Shown here piece after piece: positions 1 to 8,624 of a DNA stretch of 57,110 nucleotides (positions within the stretch are counted from its first letter, which is position 1; each line of letters opens with the position of its first letter). Made by a program: the position numbers and the translations under genes. The stretch lies in NCBI GenBank assembly GCA_019347895.1, contig JAHWKM010000006.1:1-57110 (forward strand), given 5' to 3'. A model generated the notes under the pieces. The model had not been told where the DNA came from. It made no database searches and worked only from the letters and a program-made list of their open reading frames with translations. Source of the stretch: Candidatus Parcubacteria bacterium (GTDB lineage: Bacteria > Patescibacteriota > Saccharimonadia > Saccharimonadales > 2-12-FULL-41-12).

Positions 1-1
1 A

Positions 2-1504
2 GAAAATCCTCAGATAAATAATACAAATCCGTCGCCCAGCCCTGATACTGAGATGGCTGCACCCCGCACATTTCAGTCAAATTCACCGCCGACCGTAGTA
101 GGCAACTTTGAGCCGAATATACCTCCGCCGCCTAAAAGTAATAAGAAGAAAAAATTATTTATATCAGCCGGTCTTGCTGTAGCTGTAGTCGGCCTGACTG
201 CCGGTTTTGTTTTTGGATATTATATTCCTAACCAGCCGGACAATGTTTATAGAACCGGCGTTAACCGCTCTGGTGACACTATACATAAAATGGTACTTGA
301 GTCGACTGAAACAGAAAAGTTAGAACAGATTAAAAAATCCGAATTTGAAGGCTCGCTTGAAATTACAAGCGGCCAAGGCAACATTAACGGATCTTTTAAT
401 ATCAAGTCAGATCCGACTAAATCAGATACCAGATTGGATGTGAGCTTTAAAGAAAAGACCGGTCCTGAACAAAAGTACGCTCTAAAACTGCTAACTGAGC
501 TGCAAGACGGCAAGAGATTTCCCGATGTTTACTTCCAGTTATCAGGCATAAAAGCTTTGGAACTGGAGGCGTTTGCTCCAGGCATATCCGACTACGATGG
601 CAAATGGATAGCTGTCGAAGCTGAATATTTAGAAACATTAGGCAGTGGTTTCTTGCCGCCTAAAGAGAAAAAGAATAAAGAAAACGTATCTGCTGAAGAT
701 GTCGCGGAACTTATTAGAACTGTTTCGGAGGTCAATAATGAATACTTGTTTAGTACCGACGCCGATAAAGCAGTACTCGAAAACCGGGAGTATCTAGGCA
801 AAGAAAAAACTGCTGAAGGAATCGACGCTTTCCGCTACAAGGTAGGAATAAATCGCGAAAATGCGGTTATTTACTGCAAAGTTATAAGCGACAGAGTACT
901 ATCTACGAGAGCCGCTAAAAAATTTATGGATGCTGACGATAAAGCCATAGAAGAACAGAAAAAGTCAGCCAACGAAGATTGCGACGACTCAGGGAAAGAT
1001 ATTAAAGAAAATGAAACATTCGATATGTGGGTAAATACTAAATACAAGATCATACACAAATTTAGGATTTATGACGAGCAGGATAAAAAAGATAAATATA
1101 CTGACATTGGGCAAATCTACACTGGCGGCGACGAACTACAGTTTTTTGTCTTGTACCATGAAGATAAGGATAATTTAAACATCAAATTTACCCTTGATGT
1201 TGATCTTAAGACAGTCAATTCTAAAGCCGAATTGACGGCTAGCCAAGAGGGCAGCAGCGGATTTAAAGGCAGGGGGAGCATTAATACTAAGCCATACGCC
1301 GGCGAGATAAACACTGAAAAACCTGCCGGCGCCATCCCTATTTCAGAGATTTTGCGTAAGTTTGGTTATGATCCGACCTCTCAAAGTGGAATTAGACGAA
1401 CATATTCGCCCCAGGAACAGGAAGTTTTAAAAAAGTGTTCTCAGTTTTACGAAGATAGAGCTAACAACGATGGTCAAGGGCAGATTCCACCCGAATGCCA
1501 ATAA
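2..1504 (+). CDS. Membrane-anchored extracellular protein of unknown function (5' truncated by window edge)
   Basis: No family recognised. The first ATG is at 53, but the frame is open back to base 2 and encodes a Pro/Asn/Ser-rich stretch that continues the Pro-rich segment after that ATG, so the true start probably lies outside the window. Counting from 53, residues 1-33 are proline-rich and end in a Lys cluster; residues 34-56 are one hydrophobic membrane segment. About 420 mostly hydrophilic, charged residues follow, so a cytoplasmic-in, outside-out single-pass topology is likely. The C-terminal half has alternating polar and hydrophobic stretches compatible with a beta-rich fold. Such large single-pass surface proteins are common in CPR genomes. 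Function unknown. Confidence 0.75.
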   Translation, partial: ENPQINNTNPSPSPDTEMAAPRTFQSNSPPTVVGNFEPNIPPPPKSNKKKKLFISAGLAVAVVGLTAGFVFGYYIPNQPDNVYRTGVNRSGDTIHKMVLESTETEKLEQIKKSEFEGSLEITSGQGNINGSFNIKSDPTKSDTRLDVSFKEKTGPEQKYALKLLTELQDGKRFPDVYFQLSGIKALELEAFAPGISDYDGKWIAVEAEYLETLGSGFLPPKEKKNKENVSAEDVAELIRTVSEVNNEYLFSTDADKAVLENREYLGKEKTAEGIDAFRYKVGINRENAVIYCKVISDRVLSTRAAKKFMDADDKAIEEQKKSANEDCDDSGKDIKENETFDMWVNTKYKIIHKFRIYDEQDKKDKYTDIGQIYTGGDELQFFVLYHEDKDNLNIKFTLDVDLKTVNSKAELTASQEGSSGFKGRGSINTKPYAGEINTEKPAGAIPISEILRKFGYDPTSQSGIRRTYSPQEQEVLKKCSQFYEDRANNDGQGQIPPECQ

Positions 1505-1571
1505 AAACAGTTAGAGTTAACAATTAAATACTTTAATTATTTTTGATTGTGGGGTACATTTATGTTTAGTT

Positions 1572-2492
1572 ATGGATTATTTTGTTAGTAATTTCGCGGA
1601 TTTGTTTCCTGAACAAAACTTTGAGCAGGATTTAGTTGTTTTCAAGTTGTTTTTCGCGGTTATCGCGGCATTGCTAGCCGCTTACGGAATTAACCGGGTG
1701 ATAAATCGGCTGCTTCCTAAAATAGCCCAAAGGATGGCCCCCGTAGATAAAAAGATGCGTCTCAAAGAGCGCATAATAATGCGCCGGCGCACCGAAACTT
1801 TGCTGCTGGTTGCCGCCGCCATCGGCCGGGCTTTAGTAGTAGCAGCGGCTCTCTATATAGCTTTCCGGCTGCTCAACCCGACTAATGCGCCGGTAGCTTT
1901 AATTGGTGCCAGTACGGTATTTTTTATTATCGGTTTGGCCACTATCGGTCCTTTGCTGCGCGATCTTACCAGCGGGGTAATAATGATTGCCGAAAAGTGG
2001 TATAACGTCGGAGACTACGTGGTGGTGGATCCGTTTTGGGAGCTCGGCGGCGTGGTAGAAAAGGTTAATTTGCGCTCCACCAAACTCAGAGCCCTCAGCG
2101 GCGAGGTGATATGGATTCATAACCAGCACATTCAAGCAGTGCGGGTGATAGAGCACGGACTGCGAACTATGTCGGTCGACACATTCGTAAGCGATCTGGA
2201 AAAAGGCCGCAAACTTATTAATGATGTCTTGCCAACGATGCCTACCGGTCCGACTATGATAACCAAACCTATGAAAATAATAGAAGAAGACCAGCTTGGT
2301 GAGATATGGCGTATAACGGCGGAAGGTCAGACATCCCCCGGCCGCGAATGGCTGATAGAAGATTTCGTGGTCAAGGCTATAGAAAAATCCGATAGCAAGC
2401 TTGAAGAATCGGTTATTATCCACGGTCCAATTGTCCGCTACACAGACATGGCTGCCGAGGCCAGGTTCCTAACCTCCATGTCAAATACGTAG
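1572..2492 (+). CDS. MscS-family small-conductance mechanosensitive channel
   Basis: Predicted inner-membrane channel that opens under hypo-osmotic shock. Hydrophobic segments lie near residues 22-45, 78-100 and 108-130. The last is Gly/Ala-rich like the pore helix and runs into a basic turn. A beta-domain follows (AEKWYNVGDYVVV, then GGVVEKVNLRSTKLR and IWIHNQHI), which is the MscS signature, and then an alpha/beta C-terminal domain. At 306 residues it is the usual size of a three-helix MscS. No good Shine-Dalgarno is seen; an ATG 10 nt upstream is out of frame. It stands alone, with a convergent CHAP gene downstream. Confidence 0.9.
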   Translation: MDYFVSNFADLFPEQNFEQDLVVFKLFFAVIAALLAAYGINRVINRLLPKIAQRMAPVDKKMRLKERIIMRRRTETLLLVAAAIGRALVVAAALYIAFRLLNPTNAPVALIGASTVFFIIGLATIGPLLRDLTSGVIMIAEKWYNVGDYVVVDPFWELGGVVEKVNLRSTKLRALSGEVIWIHNQHIQAVRVIEHGLRTMSVDTFVSDLEKGRKLINDVLPTMPTGPTMITKPMKIIEEDQLGEIWRITAEGQTSPGREWLIEDFVVKAIEKSDSKLEESVIIHGPIVRYTDMAAEARFLTSMSNT

Positions 2493-2564
2493 AGTTATTG
2501 TGAGAGGTCTCACCTTTCACACTTTCTCAGAGGTAGTCTCTATACCCAATATAGCAAGCGAATT

Positions 2565-3155
2565 CTAATAGATATATTGGAATGTACTCGCGGGGACGGT
2601 TCGGTGGCTCACTACTCCAAAACCCCGGTAGTTCATTTCACTGACAAAGATTGTTCCGTCGCCGTTCACTTTTTCTACGTAAACTACATGCATGCCTTGC
2701 TGGCCTATAGCGCCAGGTTTGGGAACTGAGCCGGTTGGCAGGCCCAGAGCTTGGGCGCGTGAATACCACGTATTGGCGTTGCCGAGGCTATTTGGAAGGT
2801 CGGGCCTTTTGGACTTGGCATACCATGTACAATAACCGCGGTAATAAGTGTTGCCCGCAGAACTAGCGCTAAAATAATTGCCGGATGATACGGCGGATGA
2901 GCTTGATTGTGCCACGGCAATGTCCATCTCGGATTTAAAGGGCGGCAGAATAGACTGCCGGTGATTAGAATTAGTTTTATTGGTTTCAACTTCCGTATAG
3001 CTGTTATTATTTCTTCCAACCGTTCTTTGGCTAATGGTATTGTTTGAGGAGGCAGAACCTTGAAATAATAAAATCGTCATTAAGAAAACTAGAGAAACAC
3101 AAAGAACCACCCATTTAATTAACAGTGGTTTAAGATTCACTAAAGCTTGATGCAT
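2565..3155 (-). CDS. Secreted or membrane-anchored CHAP-domain peptidoglycan hydrolase
   Basis: Predicted cysteine amidase/endopeptidase that cuts peptidoglycan peptides outside the membrane. The start is placed at 3155, nine codons inside the longest frame, because AGAGGAG lies 5 nt before it. Residues about 12-33 form a signal anchor; a Ser/Asn-rich linker follows, then a C-terminal CHAP domain. The candidate catalytic Cys109 sits in GYCTWYA and His156 in GMHVVYVE, with Glu173/Asn175 in SEMNY. The 196-residue, single-CHAP architecture resembles SagA-like CPR wall enzymes. Possible roles are wall remodelling or attack on a host wall; the sequence does not decide between them. Confidence 0.9.
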   Translation of the reverse strand: MHQALVNLKPLLIKWVVLCVSLVFLMTILLFQGSASSNNTISQRTVGRNNNSYTEVETNKTNSNHRQSILPPFKSEMDIAVAQSSSSAVSSGNYFSASSAGNTYYRGYCTWYAKSKRPDLPNSLGNANTWYSRAQALGLPTGSVPKPGAIGQQGMHVVYVEKVNGDGTIFVSEMNYRGFGVVSHRTVPASTFQYIY

Positions 3156-3276
3156 ATTCTCCTCTAAAAGTTTCCGTACCAACTATAAAGTAAATTTGCA
3201 ATAAAAAAAGTTCTAGTGTTTAAAATGTTAGTCGCATTATTATATTCTTGCGGCTAGCCGGTGTTATTATTATTTT

Positions 3277-3867
3277 ATGATTAAGCAAATCAATGACTAT
3301 ATTGCCCGTCAAACCTCGTGGCAACAAATCATATTAAAAGAGCTTAGACGCTTAATTCATGAAACGGACCCGGCGGTTGAAGAGAAAATTAAATGGGGTA
3401 CGCCGGCTTTTGATGACCATGGCCCGGTGGCCTGGATGTTTTGCGCAAAAAACTGGGTTCACCTTTCTTTCCCGCAAGGCGCCCTGCTGGATAGCAGCCA
3501 TGGTTTATTCGAAGAAGATAGCAGTAGCAGCAAAATTAACCGTACTATTAAAATTAGAAAAAATGAGAAAATAAATGGACTGCTTATAAAAAAACTAGTC
3601 GAGCAAGCAGTCTCCAACAATAAATCAGGCAAAAAAATCAAGTTTACTCCGGCAGCTAAAAAAGAAATCGTATTGCCGGATGACATGGCGGCTGAGCTTA
3701 AAGCCCATGGCCTGGAAAAAGATTTCTGGAGCCGGGCTTACTATCAGCAAAAAGGCTATATAGGGTGGATAGAATCTGCCAAACTTGATGCGACTCGAGT
3801 AAGGCGCCTGAGGAAAATGCTAGAAGAACTGCAAGAGGGCAGCTACATGCCTCCTAAAAAGCGTTAA
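3277..3867 (+). CDS. DUF1801 (YdhG-like) protein with C-terminal YdeI/OmdA-like domain
   Basis: The N-terminal ~115 residues match the DUF1801 pattern (ELRRLIHETDPAVEEKIKWG, then an aromatic PVAWMF strand and HLSFPQGALL). The C-terminal ~75 residues resemble the OmdA segment of YdeI proteins (LPDDMAAELKAHG, then WIESAKLDATRVRRL). The biochemical role of this family is unknown; some members are linked to peptide or bacteriocin protection. There is no Shine-Dalgarno. An extended -10 (TG, then TATTAT at 3265-3270) ends 6 nt before the ATG, so the transcript is probably leaderless. A second DUF1801 protein lies at 19777. Confidence 0.8.
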   Translation: MIKQINDYIARQTSWQQIILKELRRLIHETDPAVEEKIKWGTPAFDDHGPVAWMFCAKNWVHLSFPQGALLDSSHGLFEEDSSSSKINRTIKIRKNEKINGLLIKKLVEQAVSNNKSGKKIKFTPAAKKEIVLPDDMAAELKAHGLEKDFWSRAYYQQKGYIGWIESAKLDATRVRRLRKMLEELQEGSYMPPKKR

Positions 3868-3891
3868 GGGTTTTCATAGAAGGCTCTAGGT

Positions 3892-5052
3892 TTATTGGTT
3901 TAGGCTGCGGATGGCGTTTTGAATTTGGCTGAAGTCTTGAATCCCGGCAGCCGGTACGAGGGCCGCTTGGCCGGTCGGAGTCCTGAATCCTCTGAGTAGA
4001 TTTACGCTTTTTAAATCTCCGAGGCTAACGGGTTGAAGTTTTTCTTCCGGTATGGCTGCCATTAAGCGGTAAAAAGGCAATACCTCGGATATGTCTAAAT
4101 CCGTTTGCAGGTTCTCGGCCGCTGCATCGAAAATTTGTCCGTTGGTTCGGGGGTCTAGCACCAATGTCCAGTTAAGCTGCTTTTTTATAGCGGCGAAAAC
4201 TGCTTGCTGGTTTTGTGTACGGTTAAAATCAGACTGGGGAAAGCCATATGAACCGGAAGTCGAACCCCGGGCTCGCGTAAGACGCAGGGCAGTTTGTCCA
4301 TCAATCTGGTGCTTGCCGTTAGGTAATTTTAAGGGTCCGCCTTCATGGGGCTGGAAATTCGGATCGTATATACCGCGCTTATCCGAACTCTCAATCGATA
4401 CTTCAATACCGTCCAAGGCGTCCACGGTATCTCGGACAGCCGAGTAATTTATCAAGAAGTAATATTGAGTTTCTATATTCAAATTGTCTGACAATACTTT
4501 TTGCAGGAGGCCGATTCCGCCATTGGGATAGCCGCTGGCGCTAAAATCGGCCCGTTCGCCAGCTTGATAAGCTTCGTTTATTTTGGCGTTGCCGTAACCC
4601 GGAATATTGACATAAAGATCTCTCGGGATACTCAGCATGTAGCCGGTCTTGCTGTCTTTGTCGAGGCTCAAAATCATTATGGAGTCAGTCAATAACGCAC
4701 CGCCATGCCCCGGATTATCAGCCGAGTAGCCGACCAAAAGAATATTTACTCTTTTATCTTGGTCGTCCAGCGGTTTGCCGGCAAAAACGCCCAACGGGTT
4801 GCTGGTGCCAAATATTTTAGAGCTAGCCGACGCGAAATTCCGATAGTCCCATATTCCAATAGTTAAAAGAGGTATTAAAATAACTGAAAATATCAAAAGC
4901 ACCAGCTTCTTTTTTGTGAGCCGCCGGTTTTTTTGGGAAATATCAGGGCTGGCATGAGGGATAGCCAGGCCTTGGCTGCTTGCGGAAACTCCGCTAGCCA
5001 GTGTCCTATGCAACCCGTATTTCCTAGGTTGTTCTTTGCGCTTATTTAACAT
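3892..5052 (-). CDS. LytR-CpsA-Psr (LCP) family phosphotransferase
   Basis: LCP enzymes transfer undecaprenyl-phosphate-linked glycopolymers onto peptidoglycan on the outer face of the membrane. The 386-residue protein has a ~48-residue basic cytoplasmic tail, a transmembrane helix near 49-70 and an extracellular LCP domain. The domain starts at RVNILLVGYSADNP and includes GGALLTDSIMILSLD, SIPRDLYVNIPGYGNAKINEAY and a late LTRARGSTSG...DFNRTQNQQ segment, with the Arg and Asp residues expected to bind lipid pyrophosphate and metal. The glucan-synthesis operon 1.3 kb away makes a wall- or capsule-attachment role attractive, but that link is inference. Confidence 0.92.
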   Translation of the reverse strand: MLNKRKEQPRKYGLHRTLASGVSASSQGLAIPHASPDISQKNRRLTKKKLVLLIFSVILIPLLTIGIWDYRNFASASSKIFGTSNPLGVFAGKPLDDQDKRVNILLVGYSADNPGHGGALLTDSIMILSLDKDSKTGYMLSIPRDLYVNIPGYGNAKINEAYQAGERADFSASGYPNGGIGLLQKVLSDNLNIETQYYFLINYSAVRDTVDALDGIEVSIESSDKRGIYDPNFQPHEGGPLKLPNGKHQIDGQTALRLTRARGSTSGSYGFPQSDFNRTQNQQAVFAAIKKQLNWTLVLDPRTNGQIFDAAAENLQTDLDISEVLPFYRLMAAIPEEKLQPVSLGDLKSVNLLRGFRTPTGQAALVPAAGIQDFSQIQNAIRSLNQ

Positions 5053-5185
5053 TTATACCCTTATAATTCTACCAGGATATTGAAGATCTGTTTATAAGTT
5101 TTTGTAAAAATTGTTATTTGTAAAAAGCGTTAGCAGTAATACATTCTATTAAAAAGACATTTACGTCCACTCGTAGCCGTACTAG

Positions 5186-5461
5186 TTACTCACCAAGCGA
5201 GTTATCTATTTCGGTGGTATCGAGCTTTTTATCTATATCTGTATTGTTCAAATAATTTTCAGCTTTTTGCAGGTCTTTCGATTCATTTATTTGTGGTGCT
5301 TGATTTTCCGGCTGGGCCTGCCCGTTTGAATTGTTGGATGAACTGGAATTACCGTCATTTTGCTTTTGGTAGAAAGTCCAAATAACAAACCCTAAAACAC
5401 CCAATACCACTAGAGAAAGTAGTATTTCGACAATACCGAAGCCTTTTTGATTTTTATTCAT
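5186..5461 (-). CDS. Small type IV prepilin-like protein
   Basis: A 91-residue protein with a class III (prepilin) signal: short basic leader, then KG/FGIVEI followed by a ~20-residue hydrophobic helix. Gly precedes the cleavage point and Glu is at mature position 5, as in type IV pilins and pseudopilins. The remainder is a ~60-residue Asn/Ser/Gln-rich, probably disordered tail, much shorter than a pilin globular domain. It overlaps the upstream coiled-coil gene by 8 bp, so the two are co-transcribed and perhaps translationally coupled. It may be a minor pseudopilin or merely use the pilin secretion route. Confidence 0.7.
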   Translation of the reverse strand: MNKNQKGFGIVEILLSLVVLGVLGFVIWTFYQKQNDGNSSSSNNSNGQAQPENQAPQINESKDLQKAENYLNNTDIDKKLDTTEIDNSLGE

Positions 5462-6086
5462 CGCTGCTGCCTCCTGTTTCTTCCTGCTGCGAGTTATCTT
5501 CAGAATTTATGGATTCACTGTTGCTCGAGGTCTCTGCTGAGGCTGAGCGCATTTCTCTAATTAAGTGTACTAATTCTGTGCGGTAAGCCTTAAGCGATTC
5601 CCTAGCTTCTTTAATTATCTCCCTGTAACCGTCCAGCTGCCGCCCGACACTTTTGTTGTCGCAATCGATTTCAAATTCAAATGATTCTATGGCCTCCAAG
5701 CTGACCTCGGCCTTCACTTTAGCCGCAGCGACATTTGCGTTCAGTTCATCGTAGTTGCTAACAGTTAGCTGGCCTTTTTCATAAAAACCTTGTACCCGCT
5801 CGTAAACTTTATCTATAGAAGACTTTACTGAGTTAGCTCCATTGCTCAAACGCGGCATTATTTTTTGCAATTGCTGCTGGCGGCGTTCACACACGTCTTG
5901 TTTGATGGTGGCTTTGCGCTCCTCGACTTCTGTCTTTATTTTCTCAATGCGCTCGTTGGCTTTTGCTCGCGCTTGTTCGCGTTTTGGCGGTACCCCTCCT
6001 GCGGTTCCGTTATTTTGCGCTGAAACAGGCGCAATTATAACAAGCGTAAATGCCAAGGCTATCAATAAGCTTGCAATTTTTTTCAT
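5454..6086 (-). CDS. Secreted coiled-coil protein of unknown function
   Basis: No family recognised. It has a classical signal peptide (MKKIASLLIALAFTLVIIAP, then VSAQ) with probable cleavage after Ala23. A charged Lys/Glu/Arg-rich segment (about residues 35-75) and a second one near 150-180 should form helical coiled coils. The C-terminal 35 residues are Ser/Glu/Asn-rich and disordered. Two cysteines (CERRQQQ and IDCDNKS) could form a disulfide outside the cell. It lies 8 bp into the prepilin-like gene, so a shared envelope or pilus-related role is a reasonable guess only. Confidence 0.7.
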   Translation of the reverse strand: MKKIASLLIALAFTLVIIAPVSAQNNGTAGGVPPKREQARAKANERIEKIKTEVEERKATIKQDVCERRQQQLQKIMPRLSNGANSVKSSIDKVYERVQGFYEKGQLTVSNYDELNANVAAAKVKAEVSLEAIESFEFEIDCDNKSVGRQLDGYREIIKEARESLKAYRTELVHLIREMRSASAETSSNSESINSEDNSQQEETGGSSDE

Positions 6087-6304
6087 TTTATATATCCATA
6101 TTTATTTTACTTGATAATATGCTTATGCTAAATGATTGAATCAAATCAGTCAACCCTTGAAGAATAGAGCTAGCCACGATGTGTACGTTAATTCACAGAT
6201 CAGCAGCTTCTAACCCTGTAAACTTTCTTTAAGTTCTTCCAAGAGCAATTGAGATTATTGGTTATTTACAGGCAAATTTAAATCAAAATTTTAAGGATAG
6301 AAAG

Positions 6305-7882
6305 TTGAAAGCAAAACCTCAGCCTTTTAGTAATAGTTACCAGAACCCAATACTGCTTTCGCTGCTGATACTTCTATCCGTAATTGTTGCCGTATTTTAT
6401 ATAGCTCTACTCCTAAATCCCCGATTCCGCGGCGACTGGCTGCCTTTTTTAATAGTAATACTCGCGGAAATATATATAATTTCCCAGGCTTTGACGGCTT
6501 CTTGGACAGTGCTATCAGGTAATCATGATCCGCACGACAAAGCTTACTATAAGACCCAGCAGCGTCTTTTTTCTCAGTCCGCCCACCAGCTTATTGAGCC
6601 TCATGAAATTAAGCCCGGGTTTGAGCCGCTGGTTCATTTATACCTAAACGGCCGGCGGGTCAGCGTTGATGTTTTTATTACTGTCTACGGGGAAGATATA
6701 GAAAAAATCAGGCGGACTGCCATAGCGGCGCGAGACATGCTGGGAATGCACGCTACCTATATTTTAGACGACGGCGGGTCGCCTGAAGTAGCCGGACTGG
6801 CCAGCGAGACGGGAGTTAACTATATTGCCCGCCAAGAAAAAACAGGAGCTAAGGCAGGCAACATAAACAATGCACTATCGCAAACCGATGGCGACTTCGT
6901 GGTTATATTTGATGCCGACCATGTACCGGAGGCAAACTTCCTCTATGAAACTCTGCCGTTTTTTCAGGACTCAAAAGTGGCCTTTGTCCAAACACCTCAG
7001 TTTTATACCAATAAAATAAACCACATCTCACGCGGCGCTTCATTCGCGCAGGATTTATTCTATCGCTATATATGCCCTGGAAAGAACAAGTTTAATTCGG
7101 CCTTTTGCGTCGGTACCAACGTGATTTTTCGCCGTTCGGCGCTTTATGATATTGGCGGGCTGTTCCAGCAGTCCAAATCCGAAGATATATGGACATCGCT
7201 GCGATTGCATGAACGCGGATGGATATCCGTGTTTGAACCGAAAGTTTTAGCCAAAGGCGAGGCCCCCGATACTATCAAGGCTTACATAAAGCAGCAGCAG
7301 CGCTGGGCTACGGGCGGTATGGAAATATTTTTTTTCAGGAACCCGCTTTTTATAAAAAAATTGAGCCTTAACCAAAAGTTACAATATCTATGGACGACGG
7401 CTTTTTATTTTCATGGATTGGCTACGGCTTTGCTTTTCTTTTTGCCGGCTCTTTATATAGTGTTCGGCCTGTCGCCGATTAATGACAATCTTCAGACATT
7501 CCAATGGGCTTTAATCTACGGCGGTTTTTACGGCCTGCAAGTTATTATTGCCTCCTATAGTATGCGCGGCTTCAGGCTGGAAACATTTATTTTATCTACC
7601 GCCGCCTTTCCGGTTTATTTGCGCGCTCTTAAAAATGTTATAAAAGGCGTGGACGTGCAATGGAATGTCACAGGCAGGGCCAGTCGCGACAGCCCCTTAA
7701 ATTATATTGTTCCGCAAATTATATTATTTATATTTCTATTAATCATCGATGCCGTCGCGCTTATTAATTTTTATGACGACATATCTATATCAGTAGCTTT
7801 GATGTGGAACCTTATAAACACTTACGTATTTGGTTATTTTATATACATAGCGTTCAGAGAATATAGAAGAAAACCGATATAA
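6305..7882 (+). CDS. Cellulose-synthase-like processive family 2 glycosyltransferase
   Basis: Predicted membrane polysaccharide synthase that uses a nucleotide sugar, probably UDP-glucose, to extrude a beta-glucan. Two N-terminal membrane helices (about 17-38, 45-66) precede the GT-A domain. That domain has an Asp pair at ~155 (LDDGGSP), the DxD motif DADHVP at ~203, SEDIW at ~292 and QQQRW at ~330, the full processive GT2 set. Four to five further helices end the protein. No PilZ domain is present. The start is TTG, preceded by AAGGAT. It is the first gene of an operon with an HlyD-like protein and a GH81 glucanase, which points to a beta-1,3- or mixed-linkage product. Cellulose or another polymer cannot be excluded. 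Confidence 0.9.
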   Translation: MKAKPQPFSNSYQNPILLSLLILLSVIVAVFYIALLLNPRFRGDWLPFLIVILAEIYIISQALTASWTVLSGNHDPHDKAYYKTQQRLFSQSAHQLIEPHEIKPGFEPLVHLYLNGRRVSVDVFITVYGEDIEKIRRTAIAARDMLGMHATYILDDGGSPEVAGLASETGVNYIARQEKTGAKAGNINNALSQTDGDFVVIFDADHVPEANFLYETLPFFQDSKVAFVQTPQFYTNKINHISRGASFAQDLFYRYICPGKNKFNSAFCVGTNVIFRRSALYDIGGLFQQSKSEDIWTSLRLHERGWISVFEPKVLAKGEAPDTIKAYIKQQQRWATGGMEIFFFRNPLFIKKLSLNQKLQYLWTTAFYFHGLATALLFFLPALYIVFGLSPINDNLQTFQWALIYGGFYGLQVIIASYSMRGFRLETFILSTAAFPVYLRALKNVIKGVDVQWNVTGRASRDSPLNYIVPQIILFIFLLIIDAVALINFYDDISISVALMWNLINTYVFGYFIYIAFREYRRKPI

Positions 7883-7895
7883 AGGAGGCAGACCA

Positions 7896-8597
7896 ATGAA
7901 TAAAGCGGCAGTTAAATCGTTAATCAAAGGTCTGATCATATTAGCTTTGATTTCCGCTACCACCTTTATTTTTCTAGATGCCAGAAGCGGGGTGAAGGTT
8001 TCGCAAAACAGCAAAATAAGCGCCGAAGAGTATGTTGTCGGCAGCGATTACTCGGGCTTAATAACAAAACAACTTGTTAAAAAAGGAGATTTTATAGAAA
8101 AAGACCGGGAACTTTTATATATTAAATCAAGCAAATTGCTGGAAGATATTAATGCTAAGCGGGTTAATAAAAAGGATTTACTGTATCCGATTTCGGGCGA
8201 CCAGCAAATTATTATCAAAGCCAGCCAATCGGGCAAGGTCAGCGAAATCAACTACGCTGAAGGCTCATTTGTGCCGGCTAATAATGACATAATGAAGATC
8301 ACCGCCGCCCAAGACCCGTTTGTCATCGCCGAATACCAACTCAGCAAAAATGATTTCGAGCTTTTAAATGAGCAAACGAAAATGCAGGTCGAACTACCCA
8401 ACGGCTCAGTAGTTACCAGCCCCATTGACACTATTTCGATCCAACAAGCTTCAGACTTACAAATAAATTCGAAATTTAACGTAACCATAAAGAGCGACAT
8501 TGAACCGGACAACAACCTGCTGATTGGCTCGCCGGTAACGACCCGTTTATTTCTAAACCAAGATACCCAGCTTCAGAAAATGGTTAATTTTTTTTAG
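7896..8597 (+). CDS. HlyD/membrane-fusion-like adaptor protein of the glucan operon
   Basis: A 233-residue protein with one N-terminal helix (about 8-29) and an extracytoplasmic part containing a split biotinyl-lipoyl-like beta-barrel. Its two halves are GSDYSGLITKQLVKKGDFI and IIKASQSGKVSEINYAEGSF; a C-terminal beta domain (FVIAEYQLSKNDFELL) follows. This is the HlyD/Alg44-periplasmic pattern but without a long coiled-coil hairpin. The start has a strong AAAGGAGG. It lies 13 nt behind the GT2 and 27 nt before GH81, so it is probably a synthase partner that guides the growing chain, like Alg44 or BcsB. That function is inferred. Confidence 0.75.
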   Translation: MNKAAVKSLIKGLIILALISATTFIFLDARSGVKVSQNSKISAEEYVVGSDYSGLITKQLVKKGDFIEKDRELLYIKSSKLLEDINAKRVNKKDLLYPISGDQQIIIKASQSGKVSEINYAEGSFVPANNDIMKITAAQDPFVIAEYQLSKNDFELLNEQTKMQVELPNGSVVTSPIDTISIQQASDLQINSKFNVTIKSDIEPDNNLLIGSPVTTRLFLNQDTQLQKMVNFF

Positions 8598-8624
8598 ATC
8601 GCTTAAATAGGAGGCCCCCAGCGG

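Noticed and set aside
53-1504. Lipoprotein
   Set aside because: No lipobox Cys follows the hydrophobic segment; the helix is preceded by a long Pro-rich stretch, unlike a signal peptide.
2503-2516. Terminator hairpin GTGAGA-GG-TCTCAC after the MscS gene
   Set aside because: The 2-nt loop is too tight and no T-run follows.
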